In this document: one piece after another, positions 22,258-35,379 of the stretch | How positions within the stretch are numbered: position 1 is the stretch's first letter | Layout: each line of letters starts with the position of its first letter | NCBI GenBank assembly: GCA_015143295.1 | Contig: CM026554.1 | Location: 27,311,215 to 27,375,214, forward strand | DNA length: 64,000 nucleotides | Direction of reading: 5' to 3' | Origin: Tetracentron sinense | Taxonomy: Eukaryota > Streptophyta > Magnoliopsida > Trochodendrales > Trochodendraceae | The notes under the pieces: generated by a model | The model's input: the letters and a program-made list of their open reading frames with translations, nothing else | Told to the model about the DNA's origin: nothing | Database searches by the model: none | Translations under genes and position numbers: made by a program

Positions 22258-24458
22258 TGTGAGCATGGATTTTTACCCACTTGGTTTGACTGAGAGTCGT
22301 CACCTATTCATTCTTAGGGATAAGTCCCGAGATTATATTTAAGGGTAATGGTCTCAATTAGAGTTAGGGTAGGTGGTTCGATTAAGTCCTGGGGAATGTG
22401 TTAGGCACTCTAGGACCTCCATTTTACAATGGTTACCTACTCTCTAGATTTAAGCTAAATTAATGTCAAGATTAATGAAAATGCCTAATTGTTTAGAGTA
22501 TGCTAATCCAAGAAAAAGAGAACTAACTAGGGTCGAACCTGGATAGGGTTGCCTACATATTCACAAAGTGAGATCAGACCGAGCATAGTTCTAACACATG
22601 GGCCCGTGCCAAGGCTAGGGGATGTGTGTGTGTGTGTGCATAAGGGTGGATTAGGGGTTAGCCTGGGGGCTAGGGATGATTGACCTGGGAGATCAAGTGC
22701 ACAAGTAATAAGTCTAACCACGGTTAGAGTGGATTTAATCATGGTTAGGTGAGCTAACCAAAGCTAAGGAGGTCCTACAAGTCTCTTTTTGGTCTTTTTG
22801 TATTTTTTTTTATTTTTTGGAGATTTTGGGGATATTTGAATGTTTTTGGAATTTTGATATTTTATTTGAATGTTTTTTGTAATTTGGTTATATTTGAATG
22901 TTTTTGATATTTTTGTTATATTTGAATGTTTTGGATATTTTGAGATTTTATCATGTTTTTTTGGATTTTCATATAGGTAGGATTTTGGCAAACTTAACTA
23001 AAGTAAAATTTAACCCAAAAAAATTTCAAGGAGAGGTTAGGCTAAAAAATTGTATTTAGAACATAAAGAGGGATATTTGCATTATGAATAATAAATGGTC
23101 TATTGCCAACACCTATTTTGTTAGATTGGTGTTGATGATAAATCAAATACAATTGTCTTAGCATGAGGCATTTTGGACAACATCCTCTTTTAAGTCCTTA
23201 AACCGTCTTTTACTCATTAAAAATAAAACATGAAGAATAAGAAGAAAAAAAAAGACAAATAGAGGAATTGAAAACTCATCCTCTCCCTTTTAGGGTGGTT
23301 CATTTACACCATTATAAATGATGTAATGTCGCTCTAATGAATGTTAGAGAGGGGATGAGTTTTCACAAAAAATTCTAGAAAGATGACTAGAATCTCAAAA
23401 AAGAAACAAAGTAAAAAGAGGGGTATAGCTTTGGCTTTCACTCTCTATGGGCCTACCCATATCCACACTTGTGGGTACATAAAATAGAAAAAATATGTAC
23501 ATAAAAAGGAAAAGAAAAAAGGAACATCTCCTTGCTTTTGATATGGGGTCCCTCTACACCATTAGATTGGTGTAGAGAGACCCAACTATGCTTGAGAAAT
23601 GAGAGACCAGGAAGAGAGAACTAAATAAAAATGAGATAAAAAAGAAAAGAAGATGATGAAAGAAGGAGTGACTACTCCTCCAAGAATTCTTCTTCAATGC
23701 TCCAAGAGGTAGAGTTTTATTTAGAGTCCACAAAGGAGGAGAGTTAGTGAATAACTCTAAGCTTTTAGTCTTCAAATTATTTCCAAACTCTAAACCTTAG
23801 TTTCTTCTCACTTCTTCAAACTCAAAAGAAACACAAGTGGGTGGGAACCCTCTAGGGGTCATGAGGGAGGATCTAAGGGGCTGAGGGATTGGTATTTATA
23901 GGAAAACTAAGAGGTTGGGTTGTGTCTTTTACATGGTGGATAAAAGGAGTTAGTGGATAAAGAGTTGAGTGTTGTAAGGTGAGTTGATAGGTTGAGTATT
24001 GTAAGGAGTGTAAAAGAGTTGATGGGTTGAGTGTTATAAGGGGTGTAAGAGAGTTGATGGTTTGAGTGTTGTAAGGGGTGTAAGAGAGGTGTAAGAGAGT
24101 TGATGGGTTGAGTGAACTATGAGTTATTTGGGTATGGGTTGTAGGATATAGGTTAGGTGGACACAGATATATGGACTAGATCGTATGGATCATGGGTTAT
24201 TAGTAGATGCGTCATGGGTTATGGTTATTGGACTTTGACTATGACATTTAGGCTAGAGTTATGGTAAATAGGCTTTGGCTTAGGCAATTGGGTAATTGGG
24301 GTTGACTACTTGGGTTTGAGGTAATAAAATTTGGTAATTGAACTTGATTGGGTTATTTGGGCATAAGTTTGGTCAAATGGGCTTAGGCTTTAGGTGAACA
24401 ATGGAGCCTTTGAAAAAGCAGGAGGAGGGATAGGGGGTACAAAAATGAGGTGCTTACA
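22258..24458 (-). repeat. 3' LTR of Tat element C (2201 bp)
   Basis: On the minus strand it starts TGTAAGCACCTCATTTTTG and ends CCATGCTCACA. The U5 end aligns with the reverse complement of the Gypsy A LTR end (AAGTCCC..CCTATTCATTC in one, GAATGAATA..GGGGGACTT in the other). The TATA box CTATAAATACC is near 23893-23903. It includes a (TG)n run at 22625, an AT-rich ATATTTGAATGTTTTTG repeat (22830-22950) and a minisatellite at 23950-24115. Confidence 0.85.
23950..24115. repeat. ~37 bp minisatellite in U3 of Tat C LTR
   Basis: Four to five imperfect copies of a unit built on GTTGATGGGTTGAGTGTTGT followed by AAGGGGTGTAAGAGA. Confidence 0.65.
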
Positions 24459-24475
24459 GCTGCCCCTCTTTGTCG
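24459..24475 (-). other. Polypurine tract of Tat element C
   Basis: Minus strand CGACAAAGAGGGGCAGC directly precedes the TGTAAGC of the LTR. Gypsy A has the related CAAAGAAGAGCAGC before its 3' LTR (60740-60753). Confidence 0.8.
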
Positions 24476-24889
24476 GAGGGTGGCGGGCAAGCGAACGACA
24501 AAGACTGAAATTACTACCATTTTTGCACCGAAAACCTATGAAACTTTGAAAAGCATAAGAAATGAGAATGAGCTAATCTAATCCTAAGTTATGTTTGCCA
24601 AGATAAGAAGTTGAAGCATTGAATATTAGTTTATAACCTCTTTTTGAAGTGCTACTGGGGATGAGGGTAAGTACATGATAGATAAGAGAAGCAAAGCTCG
24701 ATCACACGATCGCTTCAACAGAGAAGAGGTCAGGGTTGATCATACAACCATTATAAACACCCAATTTTTACACCCCTGTCTAACCATGGTTAAGGTCTTT
24801 TAACCGTGGTTACCCACTACCACGTCCTTTAAACACTAGGTAAGCCTCTAGTTAGTCTTAGGCTTCACCCTAAGTTGAACCCTAGAAAA

Positions 24890-25090
24890 CCCTAGTACCA
24901 AACACTAACCCTAGATAAAACCCTAGCCAAACCCTAGCTAAGCCCTAAGTAAAATCCTAACTAAACCCTAGGACCAACTCTAGTTAAACCCTAGGACTCA
25001 ACCCTAGCAATACCATAGGACTCAACCCTAGCAAAACCCTAGCCCTAGGTAACCCTAATCCGAGCCCTAGTCTAGCCCTAAAGCCTTTAG
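24890..25090 (+). repeat. Telobox-like AAACCCTA cluster, Gypsy A 5' LTR
   Basis: Six AAACCCTA octamers plus many AACCCTAG variants. The 3' LTR counterpart (60880-61080) has nine. It lies upstream of the TATA box, as in the LTR at 16284. Confidence 0.6.
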
Positions 25091-25220
25091 GGCTTAAACC
25101 CTAAGACCATGGCCTCTAGGGCCTGAACCACGATTTTGGCCCATAAAGCCCAAAAAACCCTAACCTAACTCCCTTACCTGAGTGAGCATGGGCCTGGCCC
25201 AAAATTTGAAAAATCTCAGA

Positions 25221-25294
25221 TTGGCGGTAGATGATCTACCACCAATAAAAACTTTGACTGGTTTAACAATGGCAGTAGACCATCTACCGCCATT
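25221..25294 (+). promoter_or_regulatory. Two long palindromes (GGTAGATNATCTACC type) upstream of TATA
   Basis: 25221-25246 and 25268-25294 are near-perfect inverted repeats centred on GGTAGATGATCTACC and AGTAGACCATCTACC, with GGCGG/CCGCC-type flanks. Related dyads recur downstream at 25941-25969, 26137-26162 and 26346-26372. All have counterparts in the 3' LTR. Confidence 0.55.
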
Positions 25295-27346
25295 GTTCAA
25301 GTTCCTAGTTCGCAGTCTACAGATCCTTGCACACTCAACCATCCCTTCCATCATCACCTCAAGCACCTCAGTAGACCTCCTTTAGTTCCAACCACCTTCC
25401 CAGCCTTCCTCTTAAATCCCCCTTGAGTCCCTAGTGGTCTCTTCTATAAAACCCAGCATCCACAATTGTAAACAGGGTCTGTAAATCCCTATTCGAACCC
25501 CTGTTGGATCACCAACCCTGCTAGGCCTATCCCAAGTTTCTGTAAGCTTCACCCAGCACCCTCAACTCTCTCCTTTGCCTGGCAACACAATCACCATAGC
25601 ACCACCCCCACAGTGCACAGAACCCACCTCGGCAAGAATAGAGTACCAGGGTAGGGCCTCCCCTACCCTCTTTTTTTCGATTTGTGCTTTACCTGTGCGC
25701 CCCTGGTCATCTCTAGGGGACATTTTTTACTTATTACTATTGCTTGCATTAGTTCAAATCCAATACAGGGGATTCCCCCACCTTCTTCATAGGTGTGGGG
25801 AACCCCTATGGGTATATCCACCTTCCAAAAGCTACGTGACCACCTTAGCCATTTCTGGGGTCCCTCAGTTCATGAGGGAACCCCTAGTTACCCTTGTGCA
25901 CAGCCCCATGGGTAAGAAATCAGGTATTTAAGAAAACCAGAAATGGCGGTAAACTCAGTACCGCCATTCCTGGCCTTCACTGTTTTAAGCCTGGTTAACC
26001 CCCATAGGTGGGCCCTGGTCCAGATCCAGGTCCTGGGTTGAAACCTCCTCCTCATCTTGAGCCTAACCTGGTTATTCCAGGTCCATGGGTTAACATTAGC
26101 CATGGTTAAAATTCGAAAAAACCATTACTGTGCAGAATTGCGGTAGATCATCTACTGCCAATCTATGTTTTCTGGTGCAACACTTTTGACACTTTGTGGG
26201 GCCCACTTTAGGCCTTCCCTGGGGCCCACACCAGGCTCAATCTTTTCCTTGGATAGCCCTCTTCACATCCATGCTTTTAGAGCACCCTAGGTTAGCACCT
26301 AACCTGAGTTATCATCGGGCAAACCAGGGTTAAAATAACAGTTATAATGTCGATAATCATATTACCGACATTAAATTTGTTTTAAATTCTAGACTTTTGC
26401 AAGGGCTCAGGCCTGGTAAGAGGCCACTCTAGGCCCTACCTAGCCCCCTGGGCTTAATTTGGACTTAATCTGACCCTTAACCATGCTTAAGCACCCCTTA
26501 ACCCCACAAATCTTGGAAAAATAATCAAAAAATCCGAATAAATTCTTTTGGACCATAAAACTGACTTTGGCCCGTTCTCTTAACCTTGGTTAGCAATCCT
26601 AATCAAGGTTAGACCACCTTTAACCTTGATTACCAACCCTAACTGCGGTTACTTTCGGTTTTGGCCTACTAGGCCTAAAACCAAGTCTAACGGACTTACC
26701 CTTGGCCTATCGGGTCTCATCTTAGCCTACTGGGCTTAATCACACCTTTCTTAACTATGGTTAGCAATCCTAACCATGGTTAGTCTAACTTAACCCTGGT
26801 TAGCAACCCTAACCTTGGTCAAACTTGGCTCGGGCCTACCGGGTCTAAACCCCTAGTCTACCGGACTACCCCTAAGCCTACCGAGCTTGAATCTTGCACT
26901 TGACCCACCTCAGTCAATCAAACTCTAGTCTACCGGACTAGTCCATGTTAGCCACCCTTAGTGTACACACACACACACCCCTAGCCTTGGCACAGGCTCA
27001 CGTGCCAAAGTTATGCTCGGTCTGATCTCACCCTGTGAGTACGTAGGCAACCCAATCTGGGTTCAACCCTAGTTAAATTTTCCCCTTTCTTGATTAGTGT
27101 TAACTTAAACACTCTGACATTTTAGTAAACATTGACTTTAATATGCTTAAACCTAGGGATTAGGGAACCGTTGTAAAACGGAAGTCTCAGGGTGTCAACA
27201 CCTTCTCCGAACTTAATCAAACAACTTACCCTGATCTCAATCGCAGATCAATACATTATCTAACTCTCGGGGGACTTATCCTTTCTGAATGAATAAGTGG
27301 CGACTCTAAAATTCTAGTGAGTAAATTTCCACGCTCACAGCTCTAG

Positions 27347-27360
27347 TGACTCTGCTGGGG
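27347..27360 (+). other. Primer binding site of Gypsy A (degenerate)
   Basis: TGACTCTGCTGGGG begins 7 bases after the LTR. It resembles the Tat/Ogre primer site TGGCGACTCTGCTGGGG minus a few bases; that site is thought to pair with an arginine tRNA. The missing bases suggest decay. Confidence 0.65.
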
Positions 27361-28215
27361 ATCTCCAATATATTTGGTTTAACCCGAAACCTAGGTTTAA
27401 GCCAATTAAACCTCAAACTTGCTAAAATGCCTAAGTGTTTAACTAAATACTAATCATTTTATATCTTCTGGTTCATTGTGTACTGTGCATCCATACATCT
27501 TATAGTAGTGTAATTATCCTATTAAACCTAGTAGACAGGCTTATTACACCAACGGCTACTGGATGATCATCCTCAGTGTCAGTGGCTTAACAGTCTTGGA
27601 GGTCCACGGAGTTACTCCTGATGGGTGATTATCCTCAGGGAAGGATTCTGAATGCTCTCACTTTCACCAATCGTCCCTTTTCAGGTATGTTCTATACCAG
27701 GGAGTCGCATATACGGTGTTAAGTGATCCCCCATCCTATTAGGAAAACACTTACATCAAACCAGCATTCATACATATAGGCTCGGCTAGAGTATAGTCTA
27801 CAAGTAGCCCACACAGGGAAGGCTACTCTAAACCCTAACCTGCTTGCACCCTATACCTGTCCCTAATCATGGTTGACTACCCGGACACATTCTACACGGA
27901 TAAACACCCACCCAGGGGCATGTAATTAGCCAACCTGTGCTTGCAATAAACTACATCCAACCCTGCTTCCTAACATATCATATGGGGTTCAAATCCCAGG
28001 AAGACAGGCCTTCACTGGGCCTGTCCCCAACCTTGACCTGATAGGTTCCCCGGTTCCTGACAACCTGGGCTAAACCACGTCGGACCTCCATTCGTCTGCC
28101 CTATTGGATCACGTGTGCCTTGTCACACCTAACCAAATATAAAAATATTGCATCATCTTTTGCATTCCATCTGCATACACAGTGCACTCACAGAGTCTGT
28201 ATATTATCCAGGTAG
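27361..28215 (+). other. Leader of Gypsy A
   Basis: Untranslated leader between primer site and ORF1. It has no long frame and no structure I could place. Confidence 0.5.
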
Positions 28216-29850
28216 ATGGCAAGTCCTTCAAGGATTGTCCAATCAAATGGTCGACCATCGCGGCCCACGCATCTAACTTCCCAGCCGACATGTGATGATA
28301 ACCTCCAGAAAGCAATTGGGGCCTTTACCTCGAGTCAGGGCTCACTTGGGCTCAGTACTACAAAACCAAGACTATCCTATACCTATCTGTGGTTAACCTA
28401 GAACCGCACCTCATGAACGCAGCTATCTAGTGTTGGAACTCATCTCACATGGTATTTCATTTTGGTAAGAAACGAACTGTGTCCAACACTGGAAGAGATT
28501 CAGCCCATTCTAGGGTTAAACATAGATGACGAAGCCATAGTACCGCGCTACAAGACAATATACCAGGCAGACCTATCCAGGTTCTTGCATATCAAGCCTG
28601 TCTGCTTGTAACCCGGCCCTAAAGGCTCTTTTGATCGGATACCCGTATCTTTTCTTGAAAAGAAGTACAAGCAGAGATGGAACCCTGACTCCTTTACAGC
28701 AGAACTTCCCGGTCTTAACGCCCTTGATTGATAACCATGTCTCAGCTAGTATTCCCGATGTGTCATACGCTTGTCGAATCAGTTCTGGTCAGGATCATCG
28801 AGGATATGCACAACTCCTACTCAGTCATACCAGTCATCCTAGCAGAGCTTTTCAGGGGGGCTCTCAACGAGTCGGCAGACCGCAGAAAGGGTATATTCCA
28901 TGCCAGTACACCTCTTCTACACCTTTGATTGGTAGGACACTTGCCTACAATCATATCAATACCGAACGGCCTCCGTGAAGCCTACAGTCTACCTCAGAAG
29001 ATTTCTCAAAATCAAGGTCTGATAGCAATTGCAGACGACGAAGAGCTCTACTAGTTTCTCCAAGCCCTGTCAAAGGGAGAGATCACATGGCAATGCGAGT
29101 GGCTTGTACTGAATAGGCTACCCCGTGTCGTCATCACCGGCAGGCGATGTATGATTCTTACTGGTCTTACAGGCTCCGCAGTCTATACACCACTCCGAGT
29201 CCTCTGATAGTTTGGATTCTCTCAGCGTATCCCAGTGATAGACCGGTAGGAAAATGATTGGATCACTTTCATAGTGCGCTCCGACAGCCTCACCCGATAC
29301 TTCCAGATAGCTTGGCATGGATCCAAACGGGACCAATGGTCTGACTTTGTGGTCACAGTAAGACCACCAACCGATTCGACATACGGCAGTGGGTGGATAA
29401 TCTTGACATTCTACTCGGCATGCCCGCACCCAGGGAGCTGCCCACACCAGTCTCAGCTCTATCACACGGAACCATACCTCTAGCTGAAATGATGGTTTTC
29501 TAGAGAGACTTCTTCCTAGAGAGACAACTGCAGATCTAGCAAAAAGAGAAGGCTACAAAAAGCCCAACGAGTGTTCAGGCAACAGGAAGCAGAGCAAAGC
29601 CATGAACTCCAAGTCATGCAAAAGCAAGTTGAGCAGTTAGAACAGACAATCCAGTCTCTCCACAGGAGGCGCAGAGGCAATGTCAAAGAGACTGCTGTCA
29701 TCAGGGTCCAACTACACTTCTACCAAGAGCAGCTTGACAGTGCAAAGGTTGAGATCACCGATCGAATCCGCCAGTTCGGATTTTGTATATTCAACGCTTC
29801 AGAGACAATTGGAACCATGGAGGTTGAGATCACATCCCTCCAACAGTAGA
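28216..29850 (+). pseudogene. Gypsy A ORF1 (upstream of gag), broken
   Basis: Starts near MASPSRIVQSNGRPS (28216). Later pieces are recognisable by the Tat ORF1 pattern IPVILAELFRGALNESADRRKG..LHLW (28728-28928 and on), GSAVYTPLRVLR (near 29165) and WITFIVRSDSLTRYFQIAW (near 29255-29310). It ends in a heptad-rich coiled coil (HELQVMQKQVEQLEQTIQ, 29571-29849). Function is unknown; the middle resembles an uncharacterised plant retroelement domain (DUF7745-like, from memory). Several frame shifts and TAG stops break it. Confidence 0.6.
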
Positions 29851-30180
29851 TCATGGATCTCAAAGGTGTGCCCCGGCCACTTGACTTCGTGATGGGCCTG
29901 CCTAGGATTGAGTCTTTTTCTATTTTTAAGTCGCACTATCTTGTACTCATTACACTCTGCATGCATCAATGAAAAATCCTTTTTTTCTAGCCTCCTCTTC
30001 TTGTCATCATACATAATCATAATTAGCCATTGCATTCTTTTCAGTTGTATGAGCTGACCTGTGACTCGTTCTCTAACTACGATTCTCGTAAAAGCAATAA
30101 CCGCAGATGCAGTCTTAATAGAGTTGCTAATCACAGAGATAGTACCTTGCACAGCCCGATCAAAGAGCAACTTAGACTCA
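29851..30180 (+). other. Spacer between ORF1 and gag
   Basis: No clear gene. A pyrimidine stretch ending CATTCTTTTCAG near 30045 would make a good 3' splice site, and the frame after it is open into gag. Splicing around gag-pol is known in Ogre elements, but here it is only a possibility. Confidence 0.4.
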
Positions 30181-31204
30181 ATGGCAGAACGTGCAGACCA
30201 ACATCAGCGAACCAATGAGATCCTACAAGCTCATGAAAGCAACATCGTAGCCATGCAATCAAAACTTGATAGTGTGCTGGAATCCTTGAAGATTCTAATT
30301 GGTGTCCGAACAGATGAACCCTTTACCTGGATCCCAACCGGAGAACCATCCGAGCAACCTATACCAAAGCTTCATCCTCCCCCCTCATCATACCTGACCC
30401 TATACCTGGAATAAGCGGAGGAGAAGAGTATGATCAATATGAAGAGCAGCCTAAAGCCTCACATGTAAATCAGGACCGGCCATCATCTTCAGACCCTACT
30501 CCATCCCTTAGGGATCAATAGGAAGAGATCAAGCAGATGAAAAAAGAGATTAAGAGAATGAAGGGCGCGTCCACCAGCATCAGTCTATCTTTGGAAGACT
30601 TAACCTTCTCATTAAGGGATACTATTCCCGTAAGCTTCAAAGTACCAGACTTTGATAAATATGATGGCTCAGGCTGTCTGAACAGAAATCAGCCCCTACT
30701 CATCCAGTACTTTCAAAAGAGTCTGAAGGGGGCAGCCCTTAGATGGTGGATGTCCATAGACAAACAGAAAGTCAAGACTTGGCAGGATGCCATGGACTGC
30801 TTTGTGAAGCAGTATTCCTTTAACCAGGAGCTCCACCCTCAGAGGAGCCAGCTTGAACAATTGAGCCAACGCACCCACTGGAGGGAGATGACAGCAAAGA
30901 TCCGACTCCTATCCCTAAGGAAGAGCTGGCAAGTATGTTCATGGGCACTCTAAAACAGCCCTATTCTACACTTATGGTGACCTTACCAGTAGTGGACTTT
31001 GGTACCATCATCAAGACGGATGCCCATATCGAGACTGCCATCAAGAGCGGGGCTATTCACTCCAGTCTAGGACTTGATCCCCCCAAGGCAACAACCTCAT
31101 CTAGTAGGAACATCAGTCCCAGGGACCATAGAAAGAAGGAAGATGTACATATGGTTGCTTCTACGGCACCTATCAGATTACCACCTCCAGTAGCTCAGCA
31201 ATAA
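30181..31204 (+). pseudogene. Gypsy A Gag
   Basis: Start at MAERADQHQRTNE (30181), then a coiled-coil-like N-terminus (to ~30290). After a frame break the capsid core reads VSFKVPDFDKYDGSG, LLIQYFQKSLKGAALRWW and TWQDAMDCFVKQYSFN (30620-30830). It continues after a shift at ~30935 to a stop near 31204. About 20 residues usually found after YDG are missing, suggesting a small deletion. It would assemble the particle. Confidence 0.85.
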
Positions 31205-32949
31205 TCAATTGTCAGAAACACTCGGTCAGGCTGACCAAACCAGGGGCAAGACCGTCCCCTTACAAACTTTACCCCTCTTCCATACACACTTAGTCAGTTG
31301 TTGAAATTCCTGACCAAGCAGGGTCTTCTCGAATTAAGAGGCCCCACACATCTCTTACCTCTAGACAAACAGAACAAGAACTACCATGTCGATCATCACT
31401 CACCTTCCATAGAGGCCCAGGCCATACTACAAACTACTATATAGGCCTAAAGTGTGTCATCCAAGATCTCTTGGATGATGGAAAGGTTGAGCCGGCTTCC
31501 AGCAATACCAGCATCAATCAGGTGCCACTACCCCCATATAACAATCAAATCAACTTTATTCAGTGGGAAGAGCACGGGGCAGGGTCACCAGGACCCAACA
31601 CACCAGCAGTCGATGATAGCATCATTAAGCCCACTTACCGATCCCCTGTCATAATCCCCTTCCCTCAATCAAACATTCAAGTTATCTAGGTCCCAATAGG
31701 GATACCTACTCTCGAAGCTGAAGAAGAGCAAATTTTTTACACAATTCTCTGTCTCGCCAATTAGCCTACAGCACCAGCTCAAGCCTTCACCTCTACAAGC
31801 CCTATGCGGATCCTTTACATCCCATATCTGCCTTTTAACCTCAACCATATACCAGCTCCTCTCTCCCTCATCCTTAAGAGCGAAAGCATAGCTTACCTTA
31901 CCCGATCCGGTCGGGTGTACCAACCTCTGGTAACTGAGCTGGTGAAAGAGAAAGCAGGGGTATCAGACCCAAAGAAGGAAGCAGCGGAGTCCGTAGTCTT
32001 GCTAAAAATATTAGAAAAAATAGAAGAATTCAATATCACCCAACAGTTTGGCAAGACCCAGGCACAGATCTCAATCTTGGGTCTCCTCTTAACATCAGAA
32101 CATCACAGGAAGCAACTTCTCCAAGTATTTAACAATGCCCATGTAACACCAGACATCCCGCCTGAGAAGCTGGGGCAAATAGAGGGGCAAGTACTTGAAT
32201 CTAGAATCATCTCTTTCACAGAGGAGGAAATACCGGACAGTGACAGGGATCACACTCGAGCCCTATACTTTGCAGTGTAGTGCATGGACAGAACGTTATC
32301 ATTAGTGCTCATCGATAATGGCTCCAGCCTAAACGTCTGCACTCTCTCCACTCTGTAAAACCTGGGCCTGAACCTCAGACAAGTGAAGAAGAGGCCTATG
32401 ACCATTAGGGCTTTTGACAATACAACTAGGTAGAATTTCGGTGACATTGATTTGACCATCGGCGTCGGACTAGCTCAATTCATGACGAACTTTCAGGTTG
32501 TAAATGTGCTAGCCTCATTGACCTTCCTCTTAGGAAGGCCGTGGATCCACACGGCCGGAGCCATTCCCTCCTCTTTACACCAGATAATCAAATTCATCCA
32601 GGATGACTGCCTAGTTTTCATTCATTCTGAGGAGTTGGCAAGTTCCTTCGGGGACGTCCAAGAGTTGGGACAAGTCATTGCCTTCATGACATTCCAGTTC
32701 GAGCAGATTAGTTCTATCGCCCAGGTGGAACAACAAAACAAGCAGGCAGTGCCACCATTTGTCAGAATGATGGCCAAAATAAACTACCAATCAGGGAAGG
32801 GTCTGGGTGCCAGGAATCAGGGCATGAAGAAGAAATACACACCTCCTCACTACACATCTCCATTCGGATTGGGATACAAGCCCAAATACAAGGACTATCT
32901 TTCCAAGCTGACCAAGAAGAGTAAACAATTGGCGAAACCCGAACCCTGA
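31205..32949 (+). pseudogene. Gypsy A Gag C-terminus and aspartic protease
   Basis: 31205-31700 matches the Tat linker (PLPYTLSQLLKFL, then KCVIQDLLDDGKVEP). 31804-32280 is a linker ending ALYFAV before a TAG. The protease active site follows as VLIDNGSSLNV (~32305-32340), with the flap/end region LGRPWIHTAGAIPSSLHQ (~32535-32590). Next is a G-patch-like NYQSGKGLGARNQG (~32780). It is cut by the hAT insertion at 33155. Confidence 0.82.
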
Positions 32950-34333
32950 CCCTACATCTCTATAACCTTCCCAGCAGGAATCTTCAAAACCTATCCAGAA
33001 ACCTCTGTTGCACCCGTTACATTAATCCCCTAGCCCAGTGCCGAGTCTTCAGGGATTCCAGATCCAGAAGTGTTCAACATGGCCCAAATATTCGACGAGC
33101 TGATTATCGAAGATTCTGCCAAAGCAGAATATCCAGTGGAAGAATAGGTCTGTATAAGGCTATCAATGGATCGGATCAGGATCCGGATCTGATCCGATTA
33201 GCTGGATTCTAGATCCAAGTTATGATCCACCGGATCGGATTCAGATAGTAAATGTAGAATCCGTTAATAATCGGATCGGATCTGGATATGGGGTGATCTG
33301 ATCCATTTAAAGTCTGATCCGATTAGTAATTATCTTATTTTGTAAAAGTTAATAAATATAATGGCTTATATATAAATACATGAATACAAGTAGACCTAAT
33401 ATGTCATTTCTCGTTTTACTAAAAACCCTAATATTCTTTCTCTTCCAAGTTCTTCCACCGAATGAAACCTTGAAACCCTTCTTTCTCTTCCATACGGCAG
33501 ATGCAGCCATCCACTTAGGGCTTGAAGAGTTGAAGTGTCGCGACCCAAAACCCACCCTAGGAGTTAGAGTGAATCTTGGACGACTAATCATGACTTGCAT
33601 GACTTGCTTGAAAAACCAACCTGCAAAACCCACAGAGCATATACAATAGAGGATAAAAACAGCGGAAACATACTCTAACATGGTACAGCGGAAGTCTACC
33701 AAACCTCTATATATATACATACGTAAATCCAAGTTTATACAAAAAGGAAACCAAAAGAAAGTGCGGACATGCCCGCCAAAATACATGAACATATCTCTCT
33801 CAACTCACCCACAGCTATATCACTCAGAATCTACAACCACTACCTAATAGTAGCCCTCTACCGGAGGTTCCTCCAAAGGTTCCTCGACGTACTCCTCCTC
33901 CACCCATGGGCCGGGAGCACAGACATCAAAAGGAGCAGCTGCTCCGGCTATCACCTGCCGACATAAGAAGTACGGCTGAGCATGGAATACTCAGCGGGTA
34001 CCAAATACTAACCAACGGTCATAGCATAAAAATGGCAATACATAAAGCAGGAGCAATTCATATATGTAAAACGGGAACAATTCATGTCATACAAGGAAGT
34101 AAAGCAATTTATAATCATGCTTGCATTTCGTAAAAAGCCGATAAAACCTCTTGAAATAATTGTGTGCTTGACTTGACTTGAAATATCATTTTCGTACTTG
34201 AAAGCTTGTCTTGCTTAATCTTGTCGAGCGTGTCATGCCATGCGTGTCATGTGTGCTTGCTTGTGATCTTGTGACTTGTGAGATACACTTGTGAGATGTA
34301 CTTGTGAGATGAGCTTGTGAGATGCCTTGAGAG

Positions 34334-34532
34334 GGAAAGGAGACCCTTCTTTATGCAATGCACTTGAGAGGGAAGGGAGACCCTTCTTCATGATATGTAT
34401 GTACTTGCGAGGGAAGGGAGGCCCTTCTTTATGCTATGCACTTGTGAATGAGGGGAGTCCCCTCGTGGTATGTTTGTTCTTGTTTTCTTGTGAAAAGCGA
34501 GGTAAAACATATCGTAGGATATGTCCCACCTC
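34334..34532 (-). other. Hairpin array in LTR leader region
   Basis: Small hairpins GAAGGGAGACCCTTC type at 34334-34348 (one mismatch), 34372-34386, 34413-34427 and GAGGGGAGTCCCCTC at 34450-34464. A larger 34-base hairpin is at 34499-34532. In the fourth small hairpin both sides of one pair changed (A-T to G-C), keeping the stem. Confidence 0.55.
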
Positions 34533-35379
34533 TCAACCTCGTTCTTGAAAGCCTCGGTAAATTCATATCATGCATGCCGTGCTCGTGGATTCGTGAGCAT
34601 ACTTGCATTGGAATTTAAAGATGACATTTGGGGATTTCACAATATATAGCATGTTGCAAATTAAACAATAAGCATTTATGACATTTTAAAGAAAACAAGA
34701 ACTCACACTATCATAAGCCCTAACAAGTTCATAAGTAATTTAGCATGCATTTTCTTAATTTATCCTTCGTTTTGTTCACCTTGGCATTTCATCAAACATA
34801 GGGTGTGTCCATTATTCATTTCAACCTAAATCATGCTTTTCTAGGTGGGTTATGCTCACATCATACATGTTTGTTCATTATGGATACAAGGGCCCCATTT
34901 CATTCATCACATCATTTCACACGGCATCCAATCGCCAACACCCCTCTCCATTCACACCATTCACCATTTCAACTCATCATCCATTTATAGATGGAAGAAA
35001 ACAAAGAATACAAGAATAAGGGAAGAAAGAAAAGCTATAACTAGGAGGGTAGCAAGAAGTACCGACTTTGACAAATGAGGGAAAGAATCCCCTTCCCAAA
35101 ACGTTCGTGAGTAGCTGCCCTAGCTTGGAGAAACTACTCCTCGCGTGCTTGAACCGGGATCCTGAAGCAATCCAAGCTTGAGGTGATCTAGGTTTCTTAA
35201 ACCCTTTGATTTCTTCTCAAAAATCAAACCCTAGGTTAGGAAAACCCTTTCTCTCCTCTCCTTAGCTCTCAAATTTCCTAAGTGTTGAGAATGAACCCTA
35301 AAGGCTCGGGCAACCCTTAAGAGGAAGGAGTGAAACGCCAAAAGATGAAAACACCCTTAATGAAATTTCTGCAAAAACA

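Larger units (their letters stand above)
24752..27339 (+). repeat. 5' LTR of Gypsy A (2588 bp)
   Basis: Starts TATAAACACCCAATTTTTAC (TG decayed to TA) and ends CACGCTCACA. It is closely similar to 60754-62824 over its length. The TATA box CTATAAAACC is near 25445. U3 contains telobox-like repeats and long palindromes; R/U5 contains a (CA)n run near 26970 and the GAGTACGTAGGCAACCC block shared with other Tat LTRs. Confidence 0.92.

Noticed and set aside
22764..22991. 75-codon Lys/Asn-rich minus frame
   Set aside because: Low-complexity translation of an AT-rich ATATTTGAATG repeat in an LTR.
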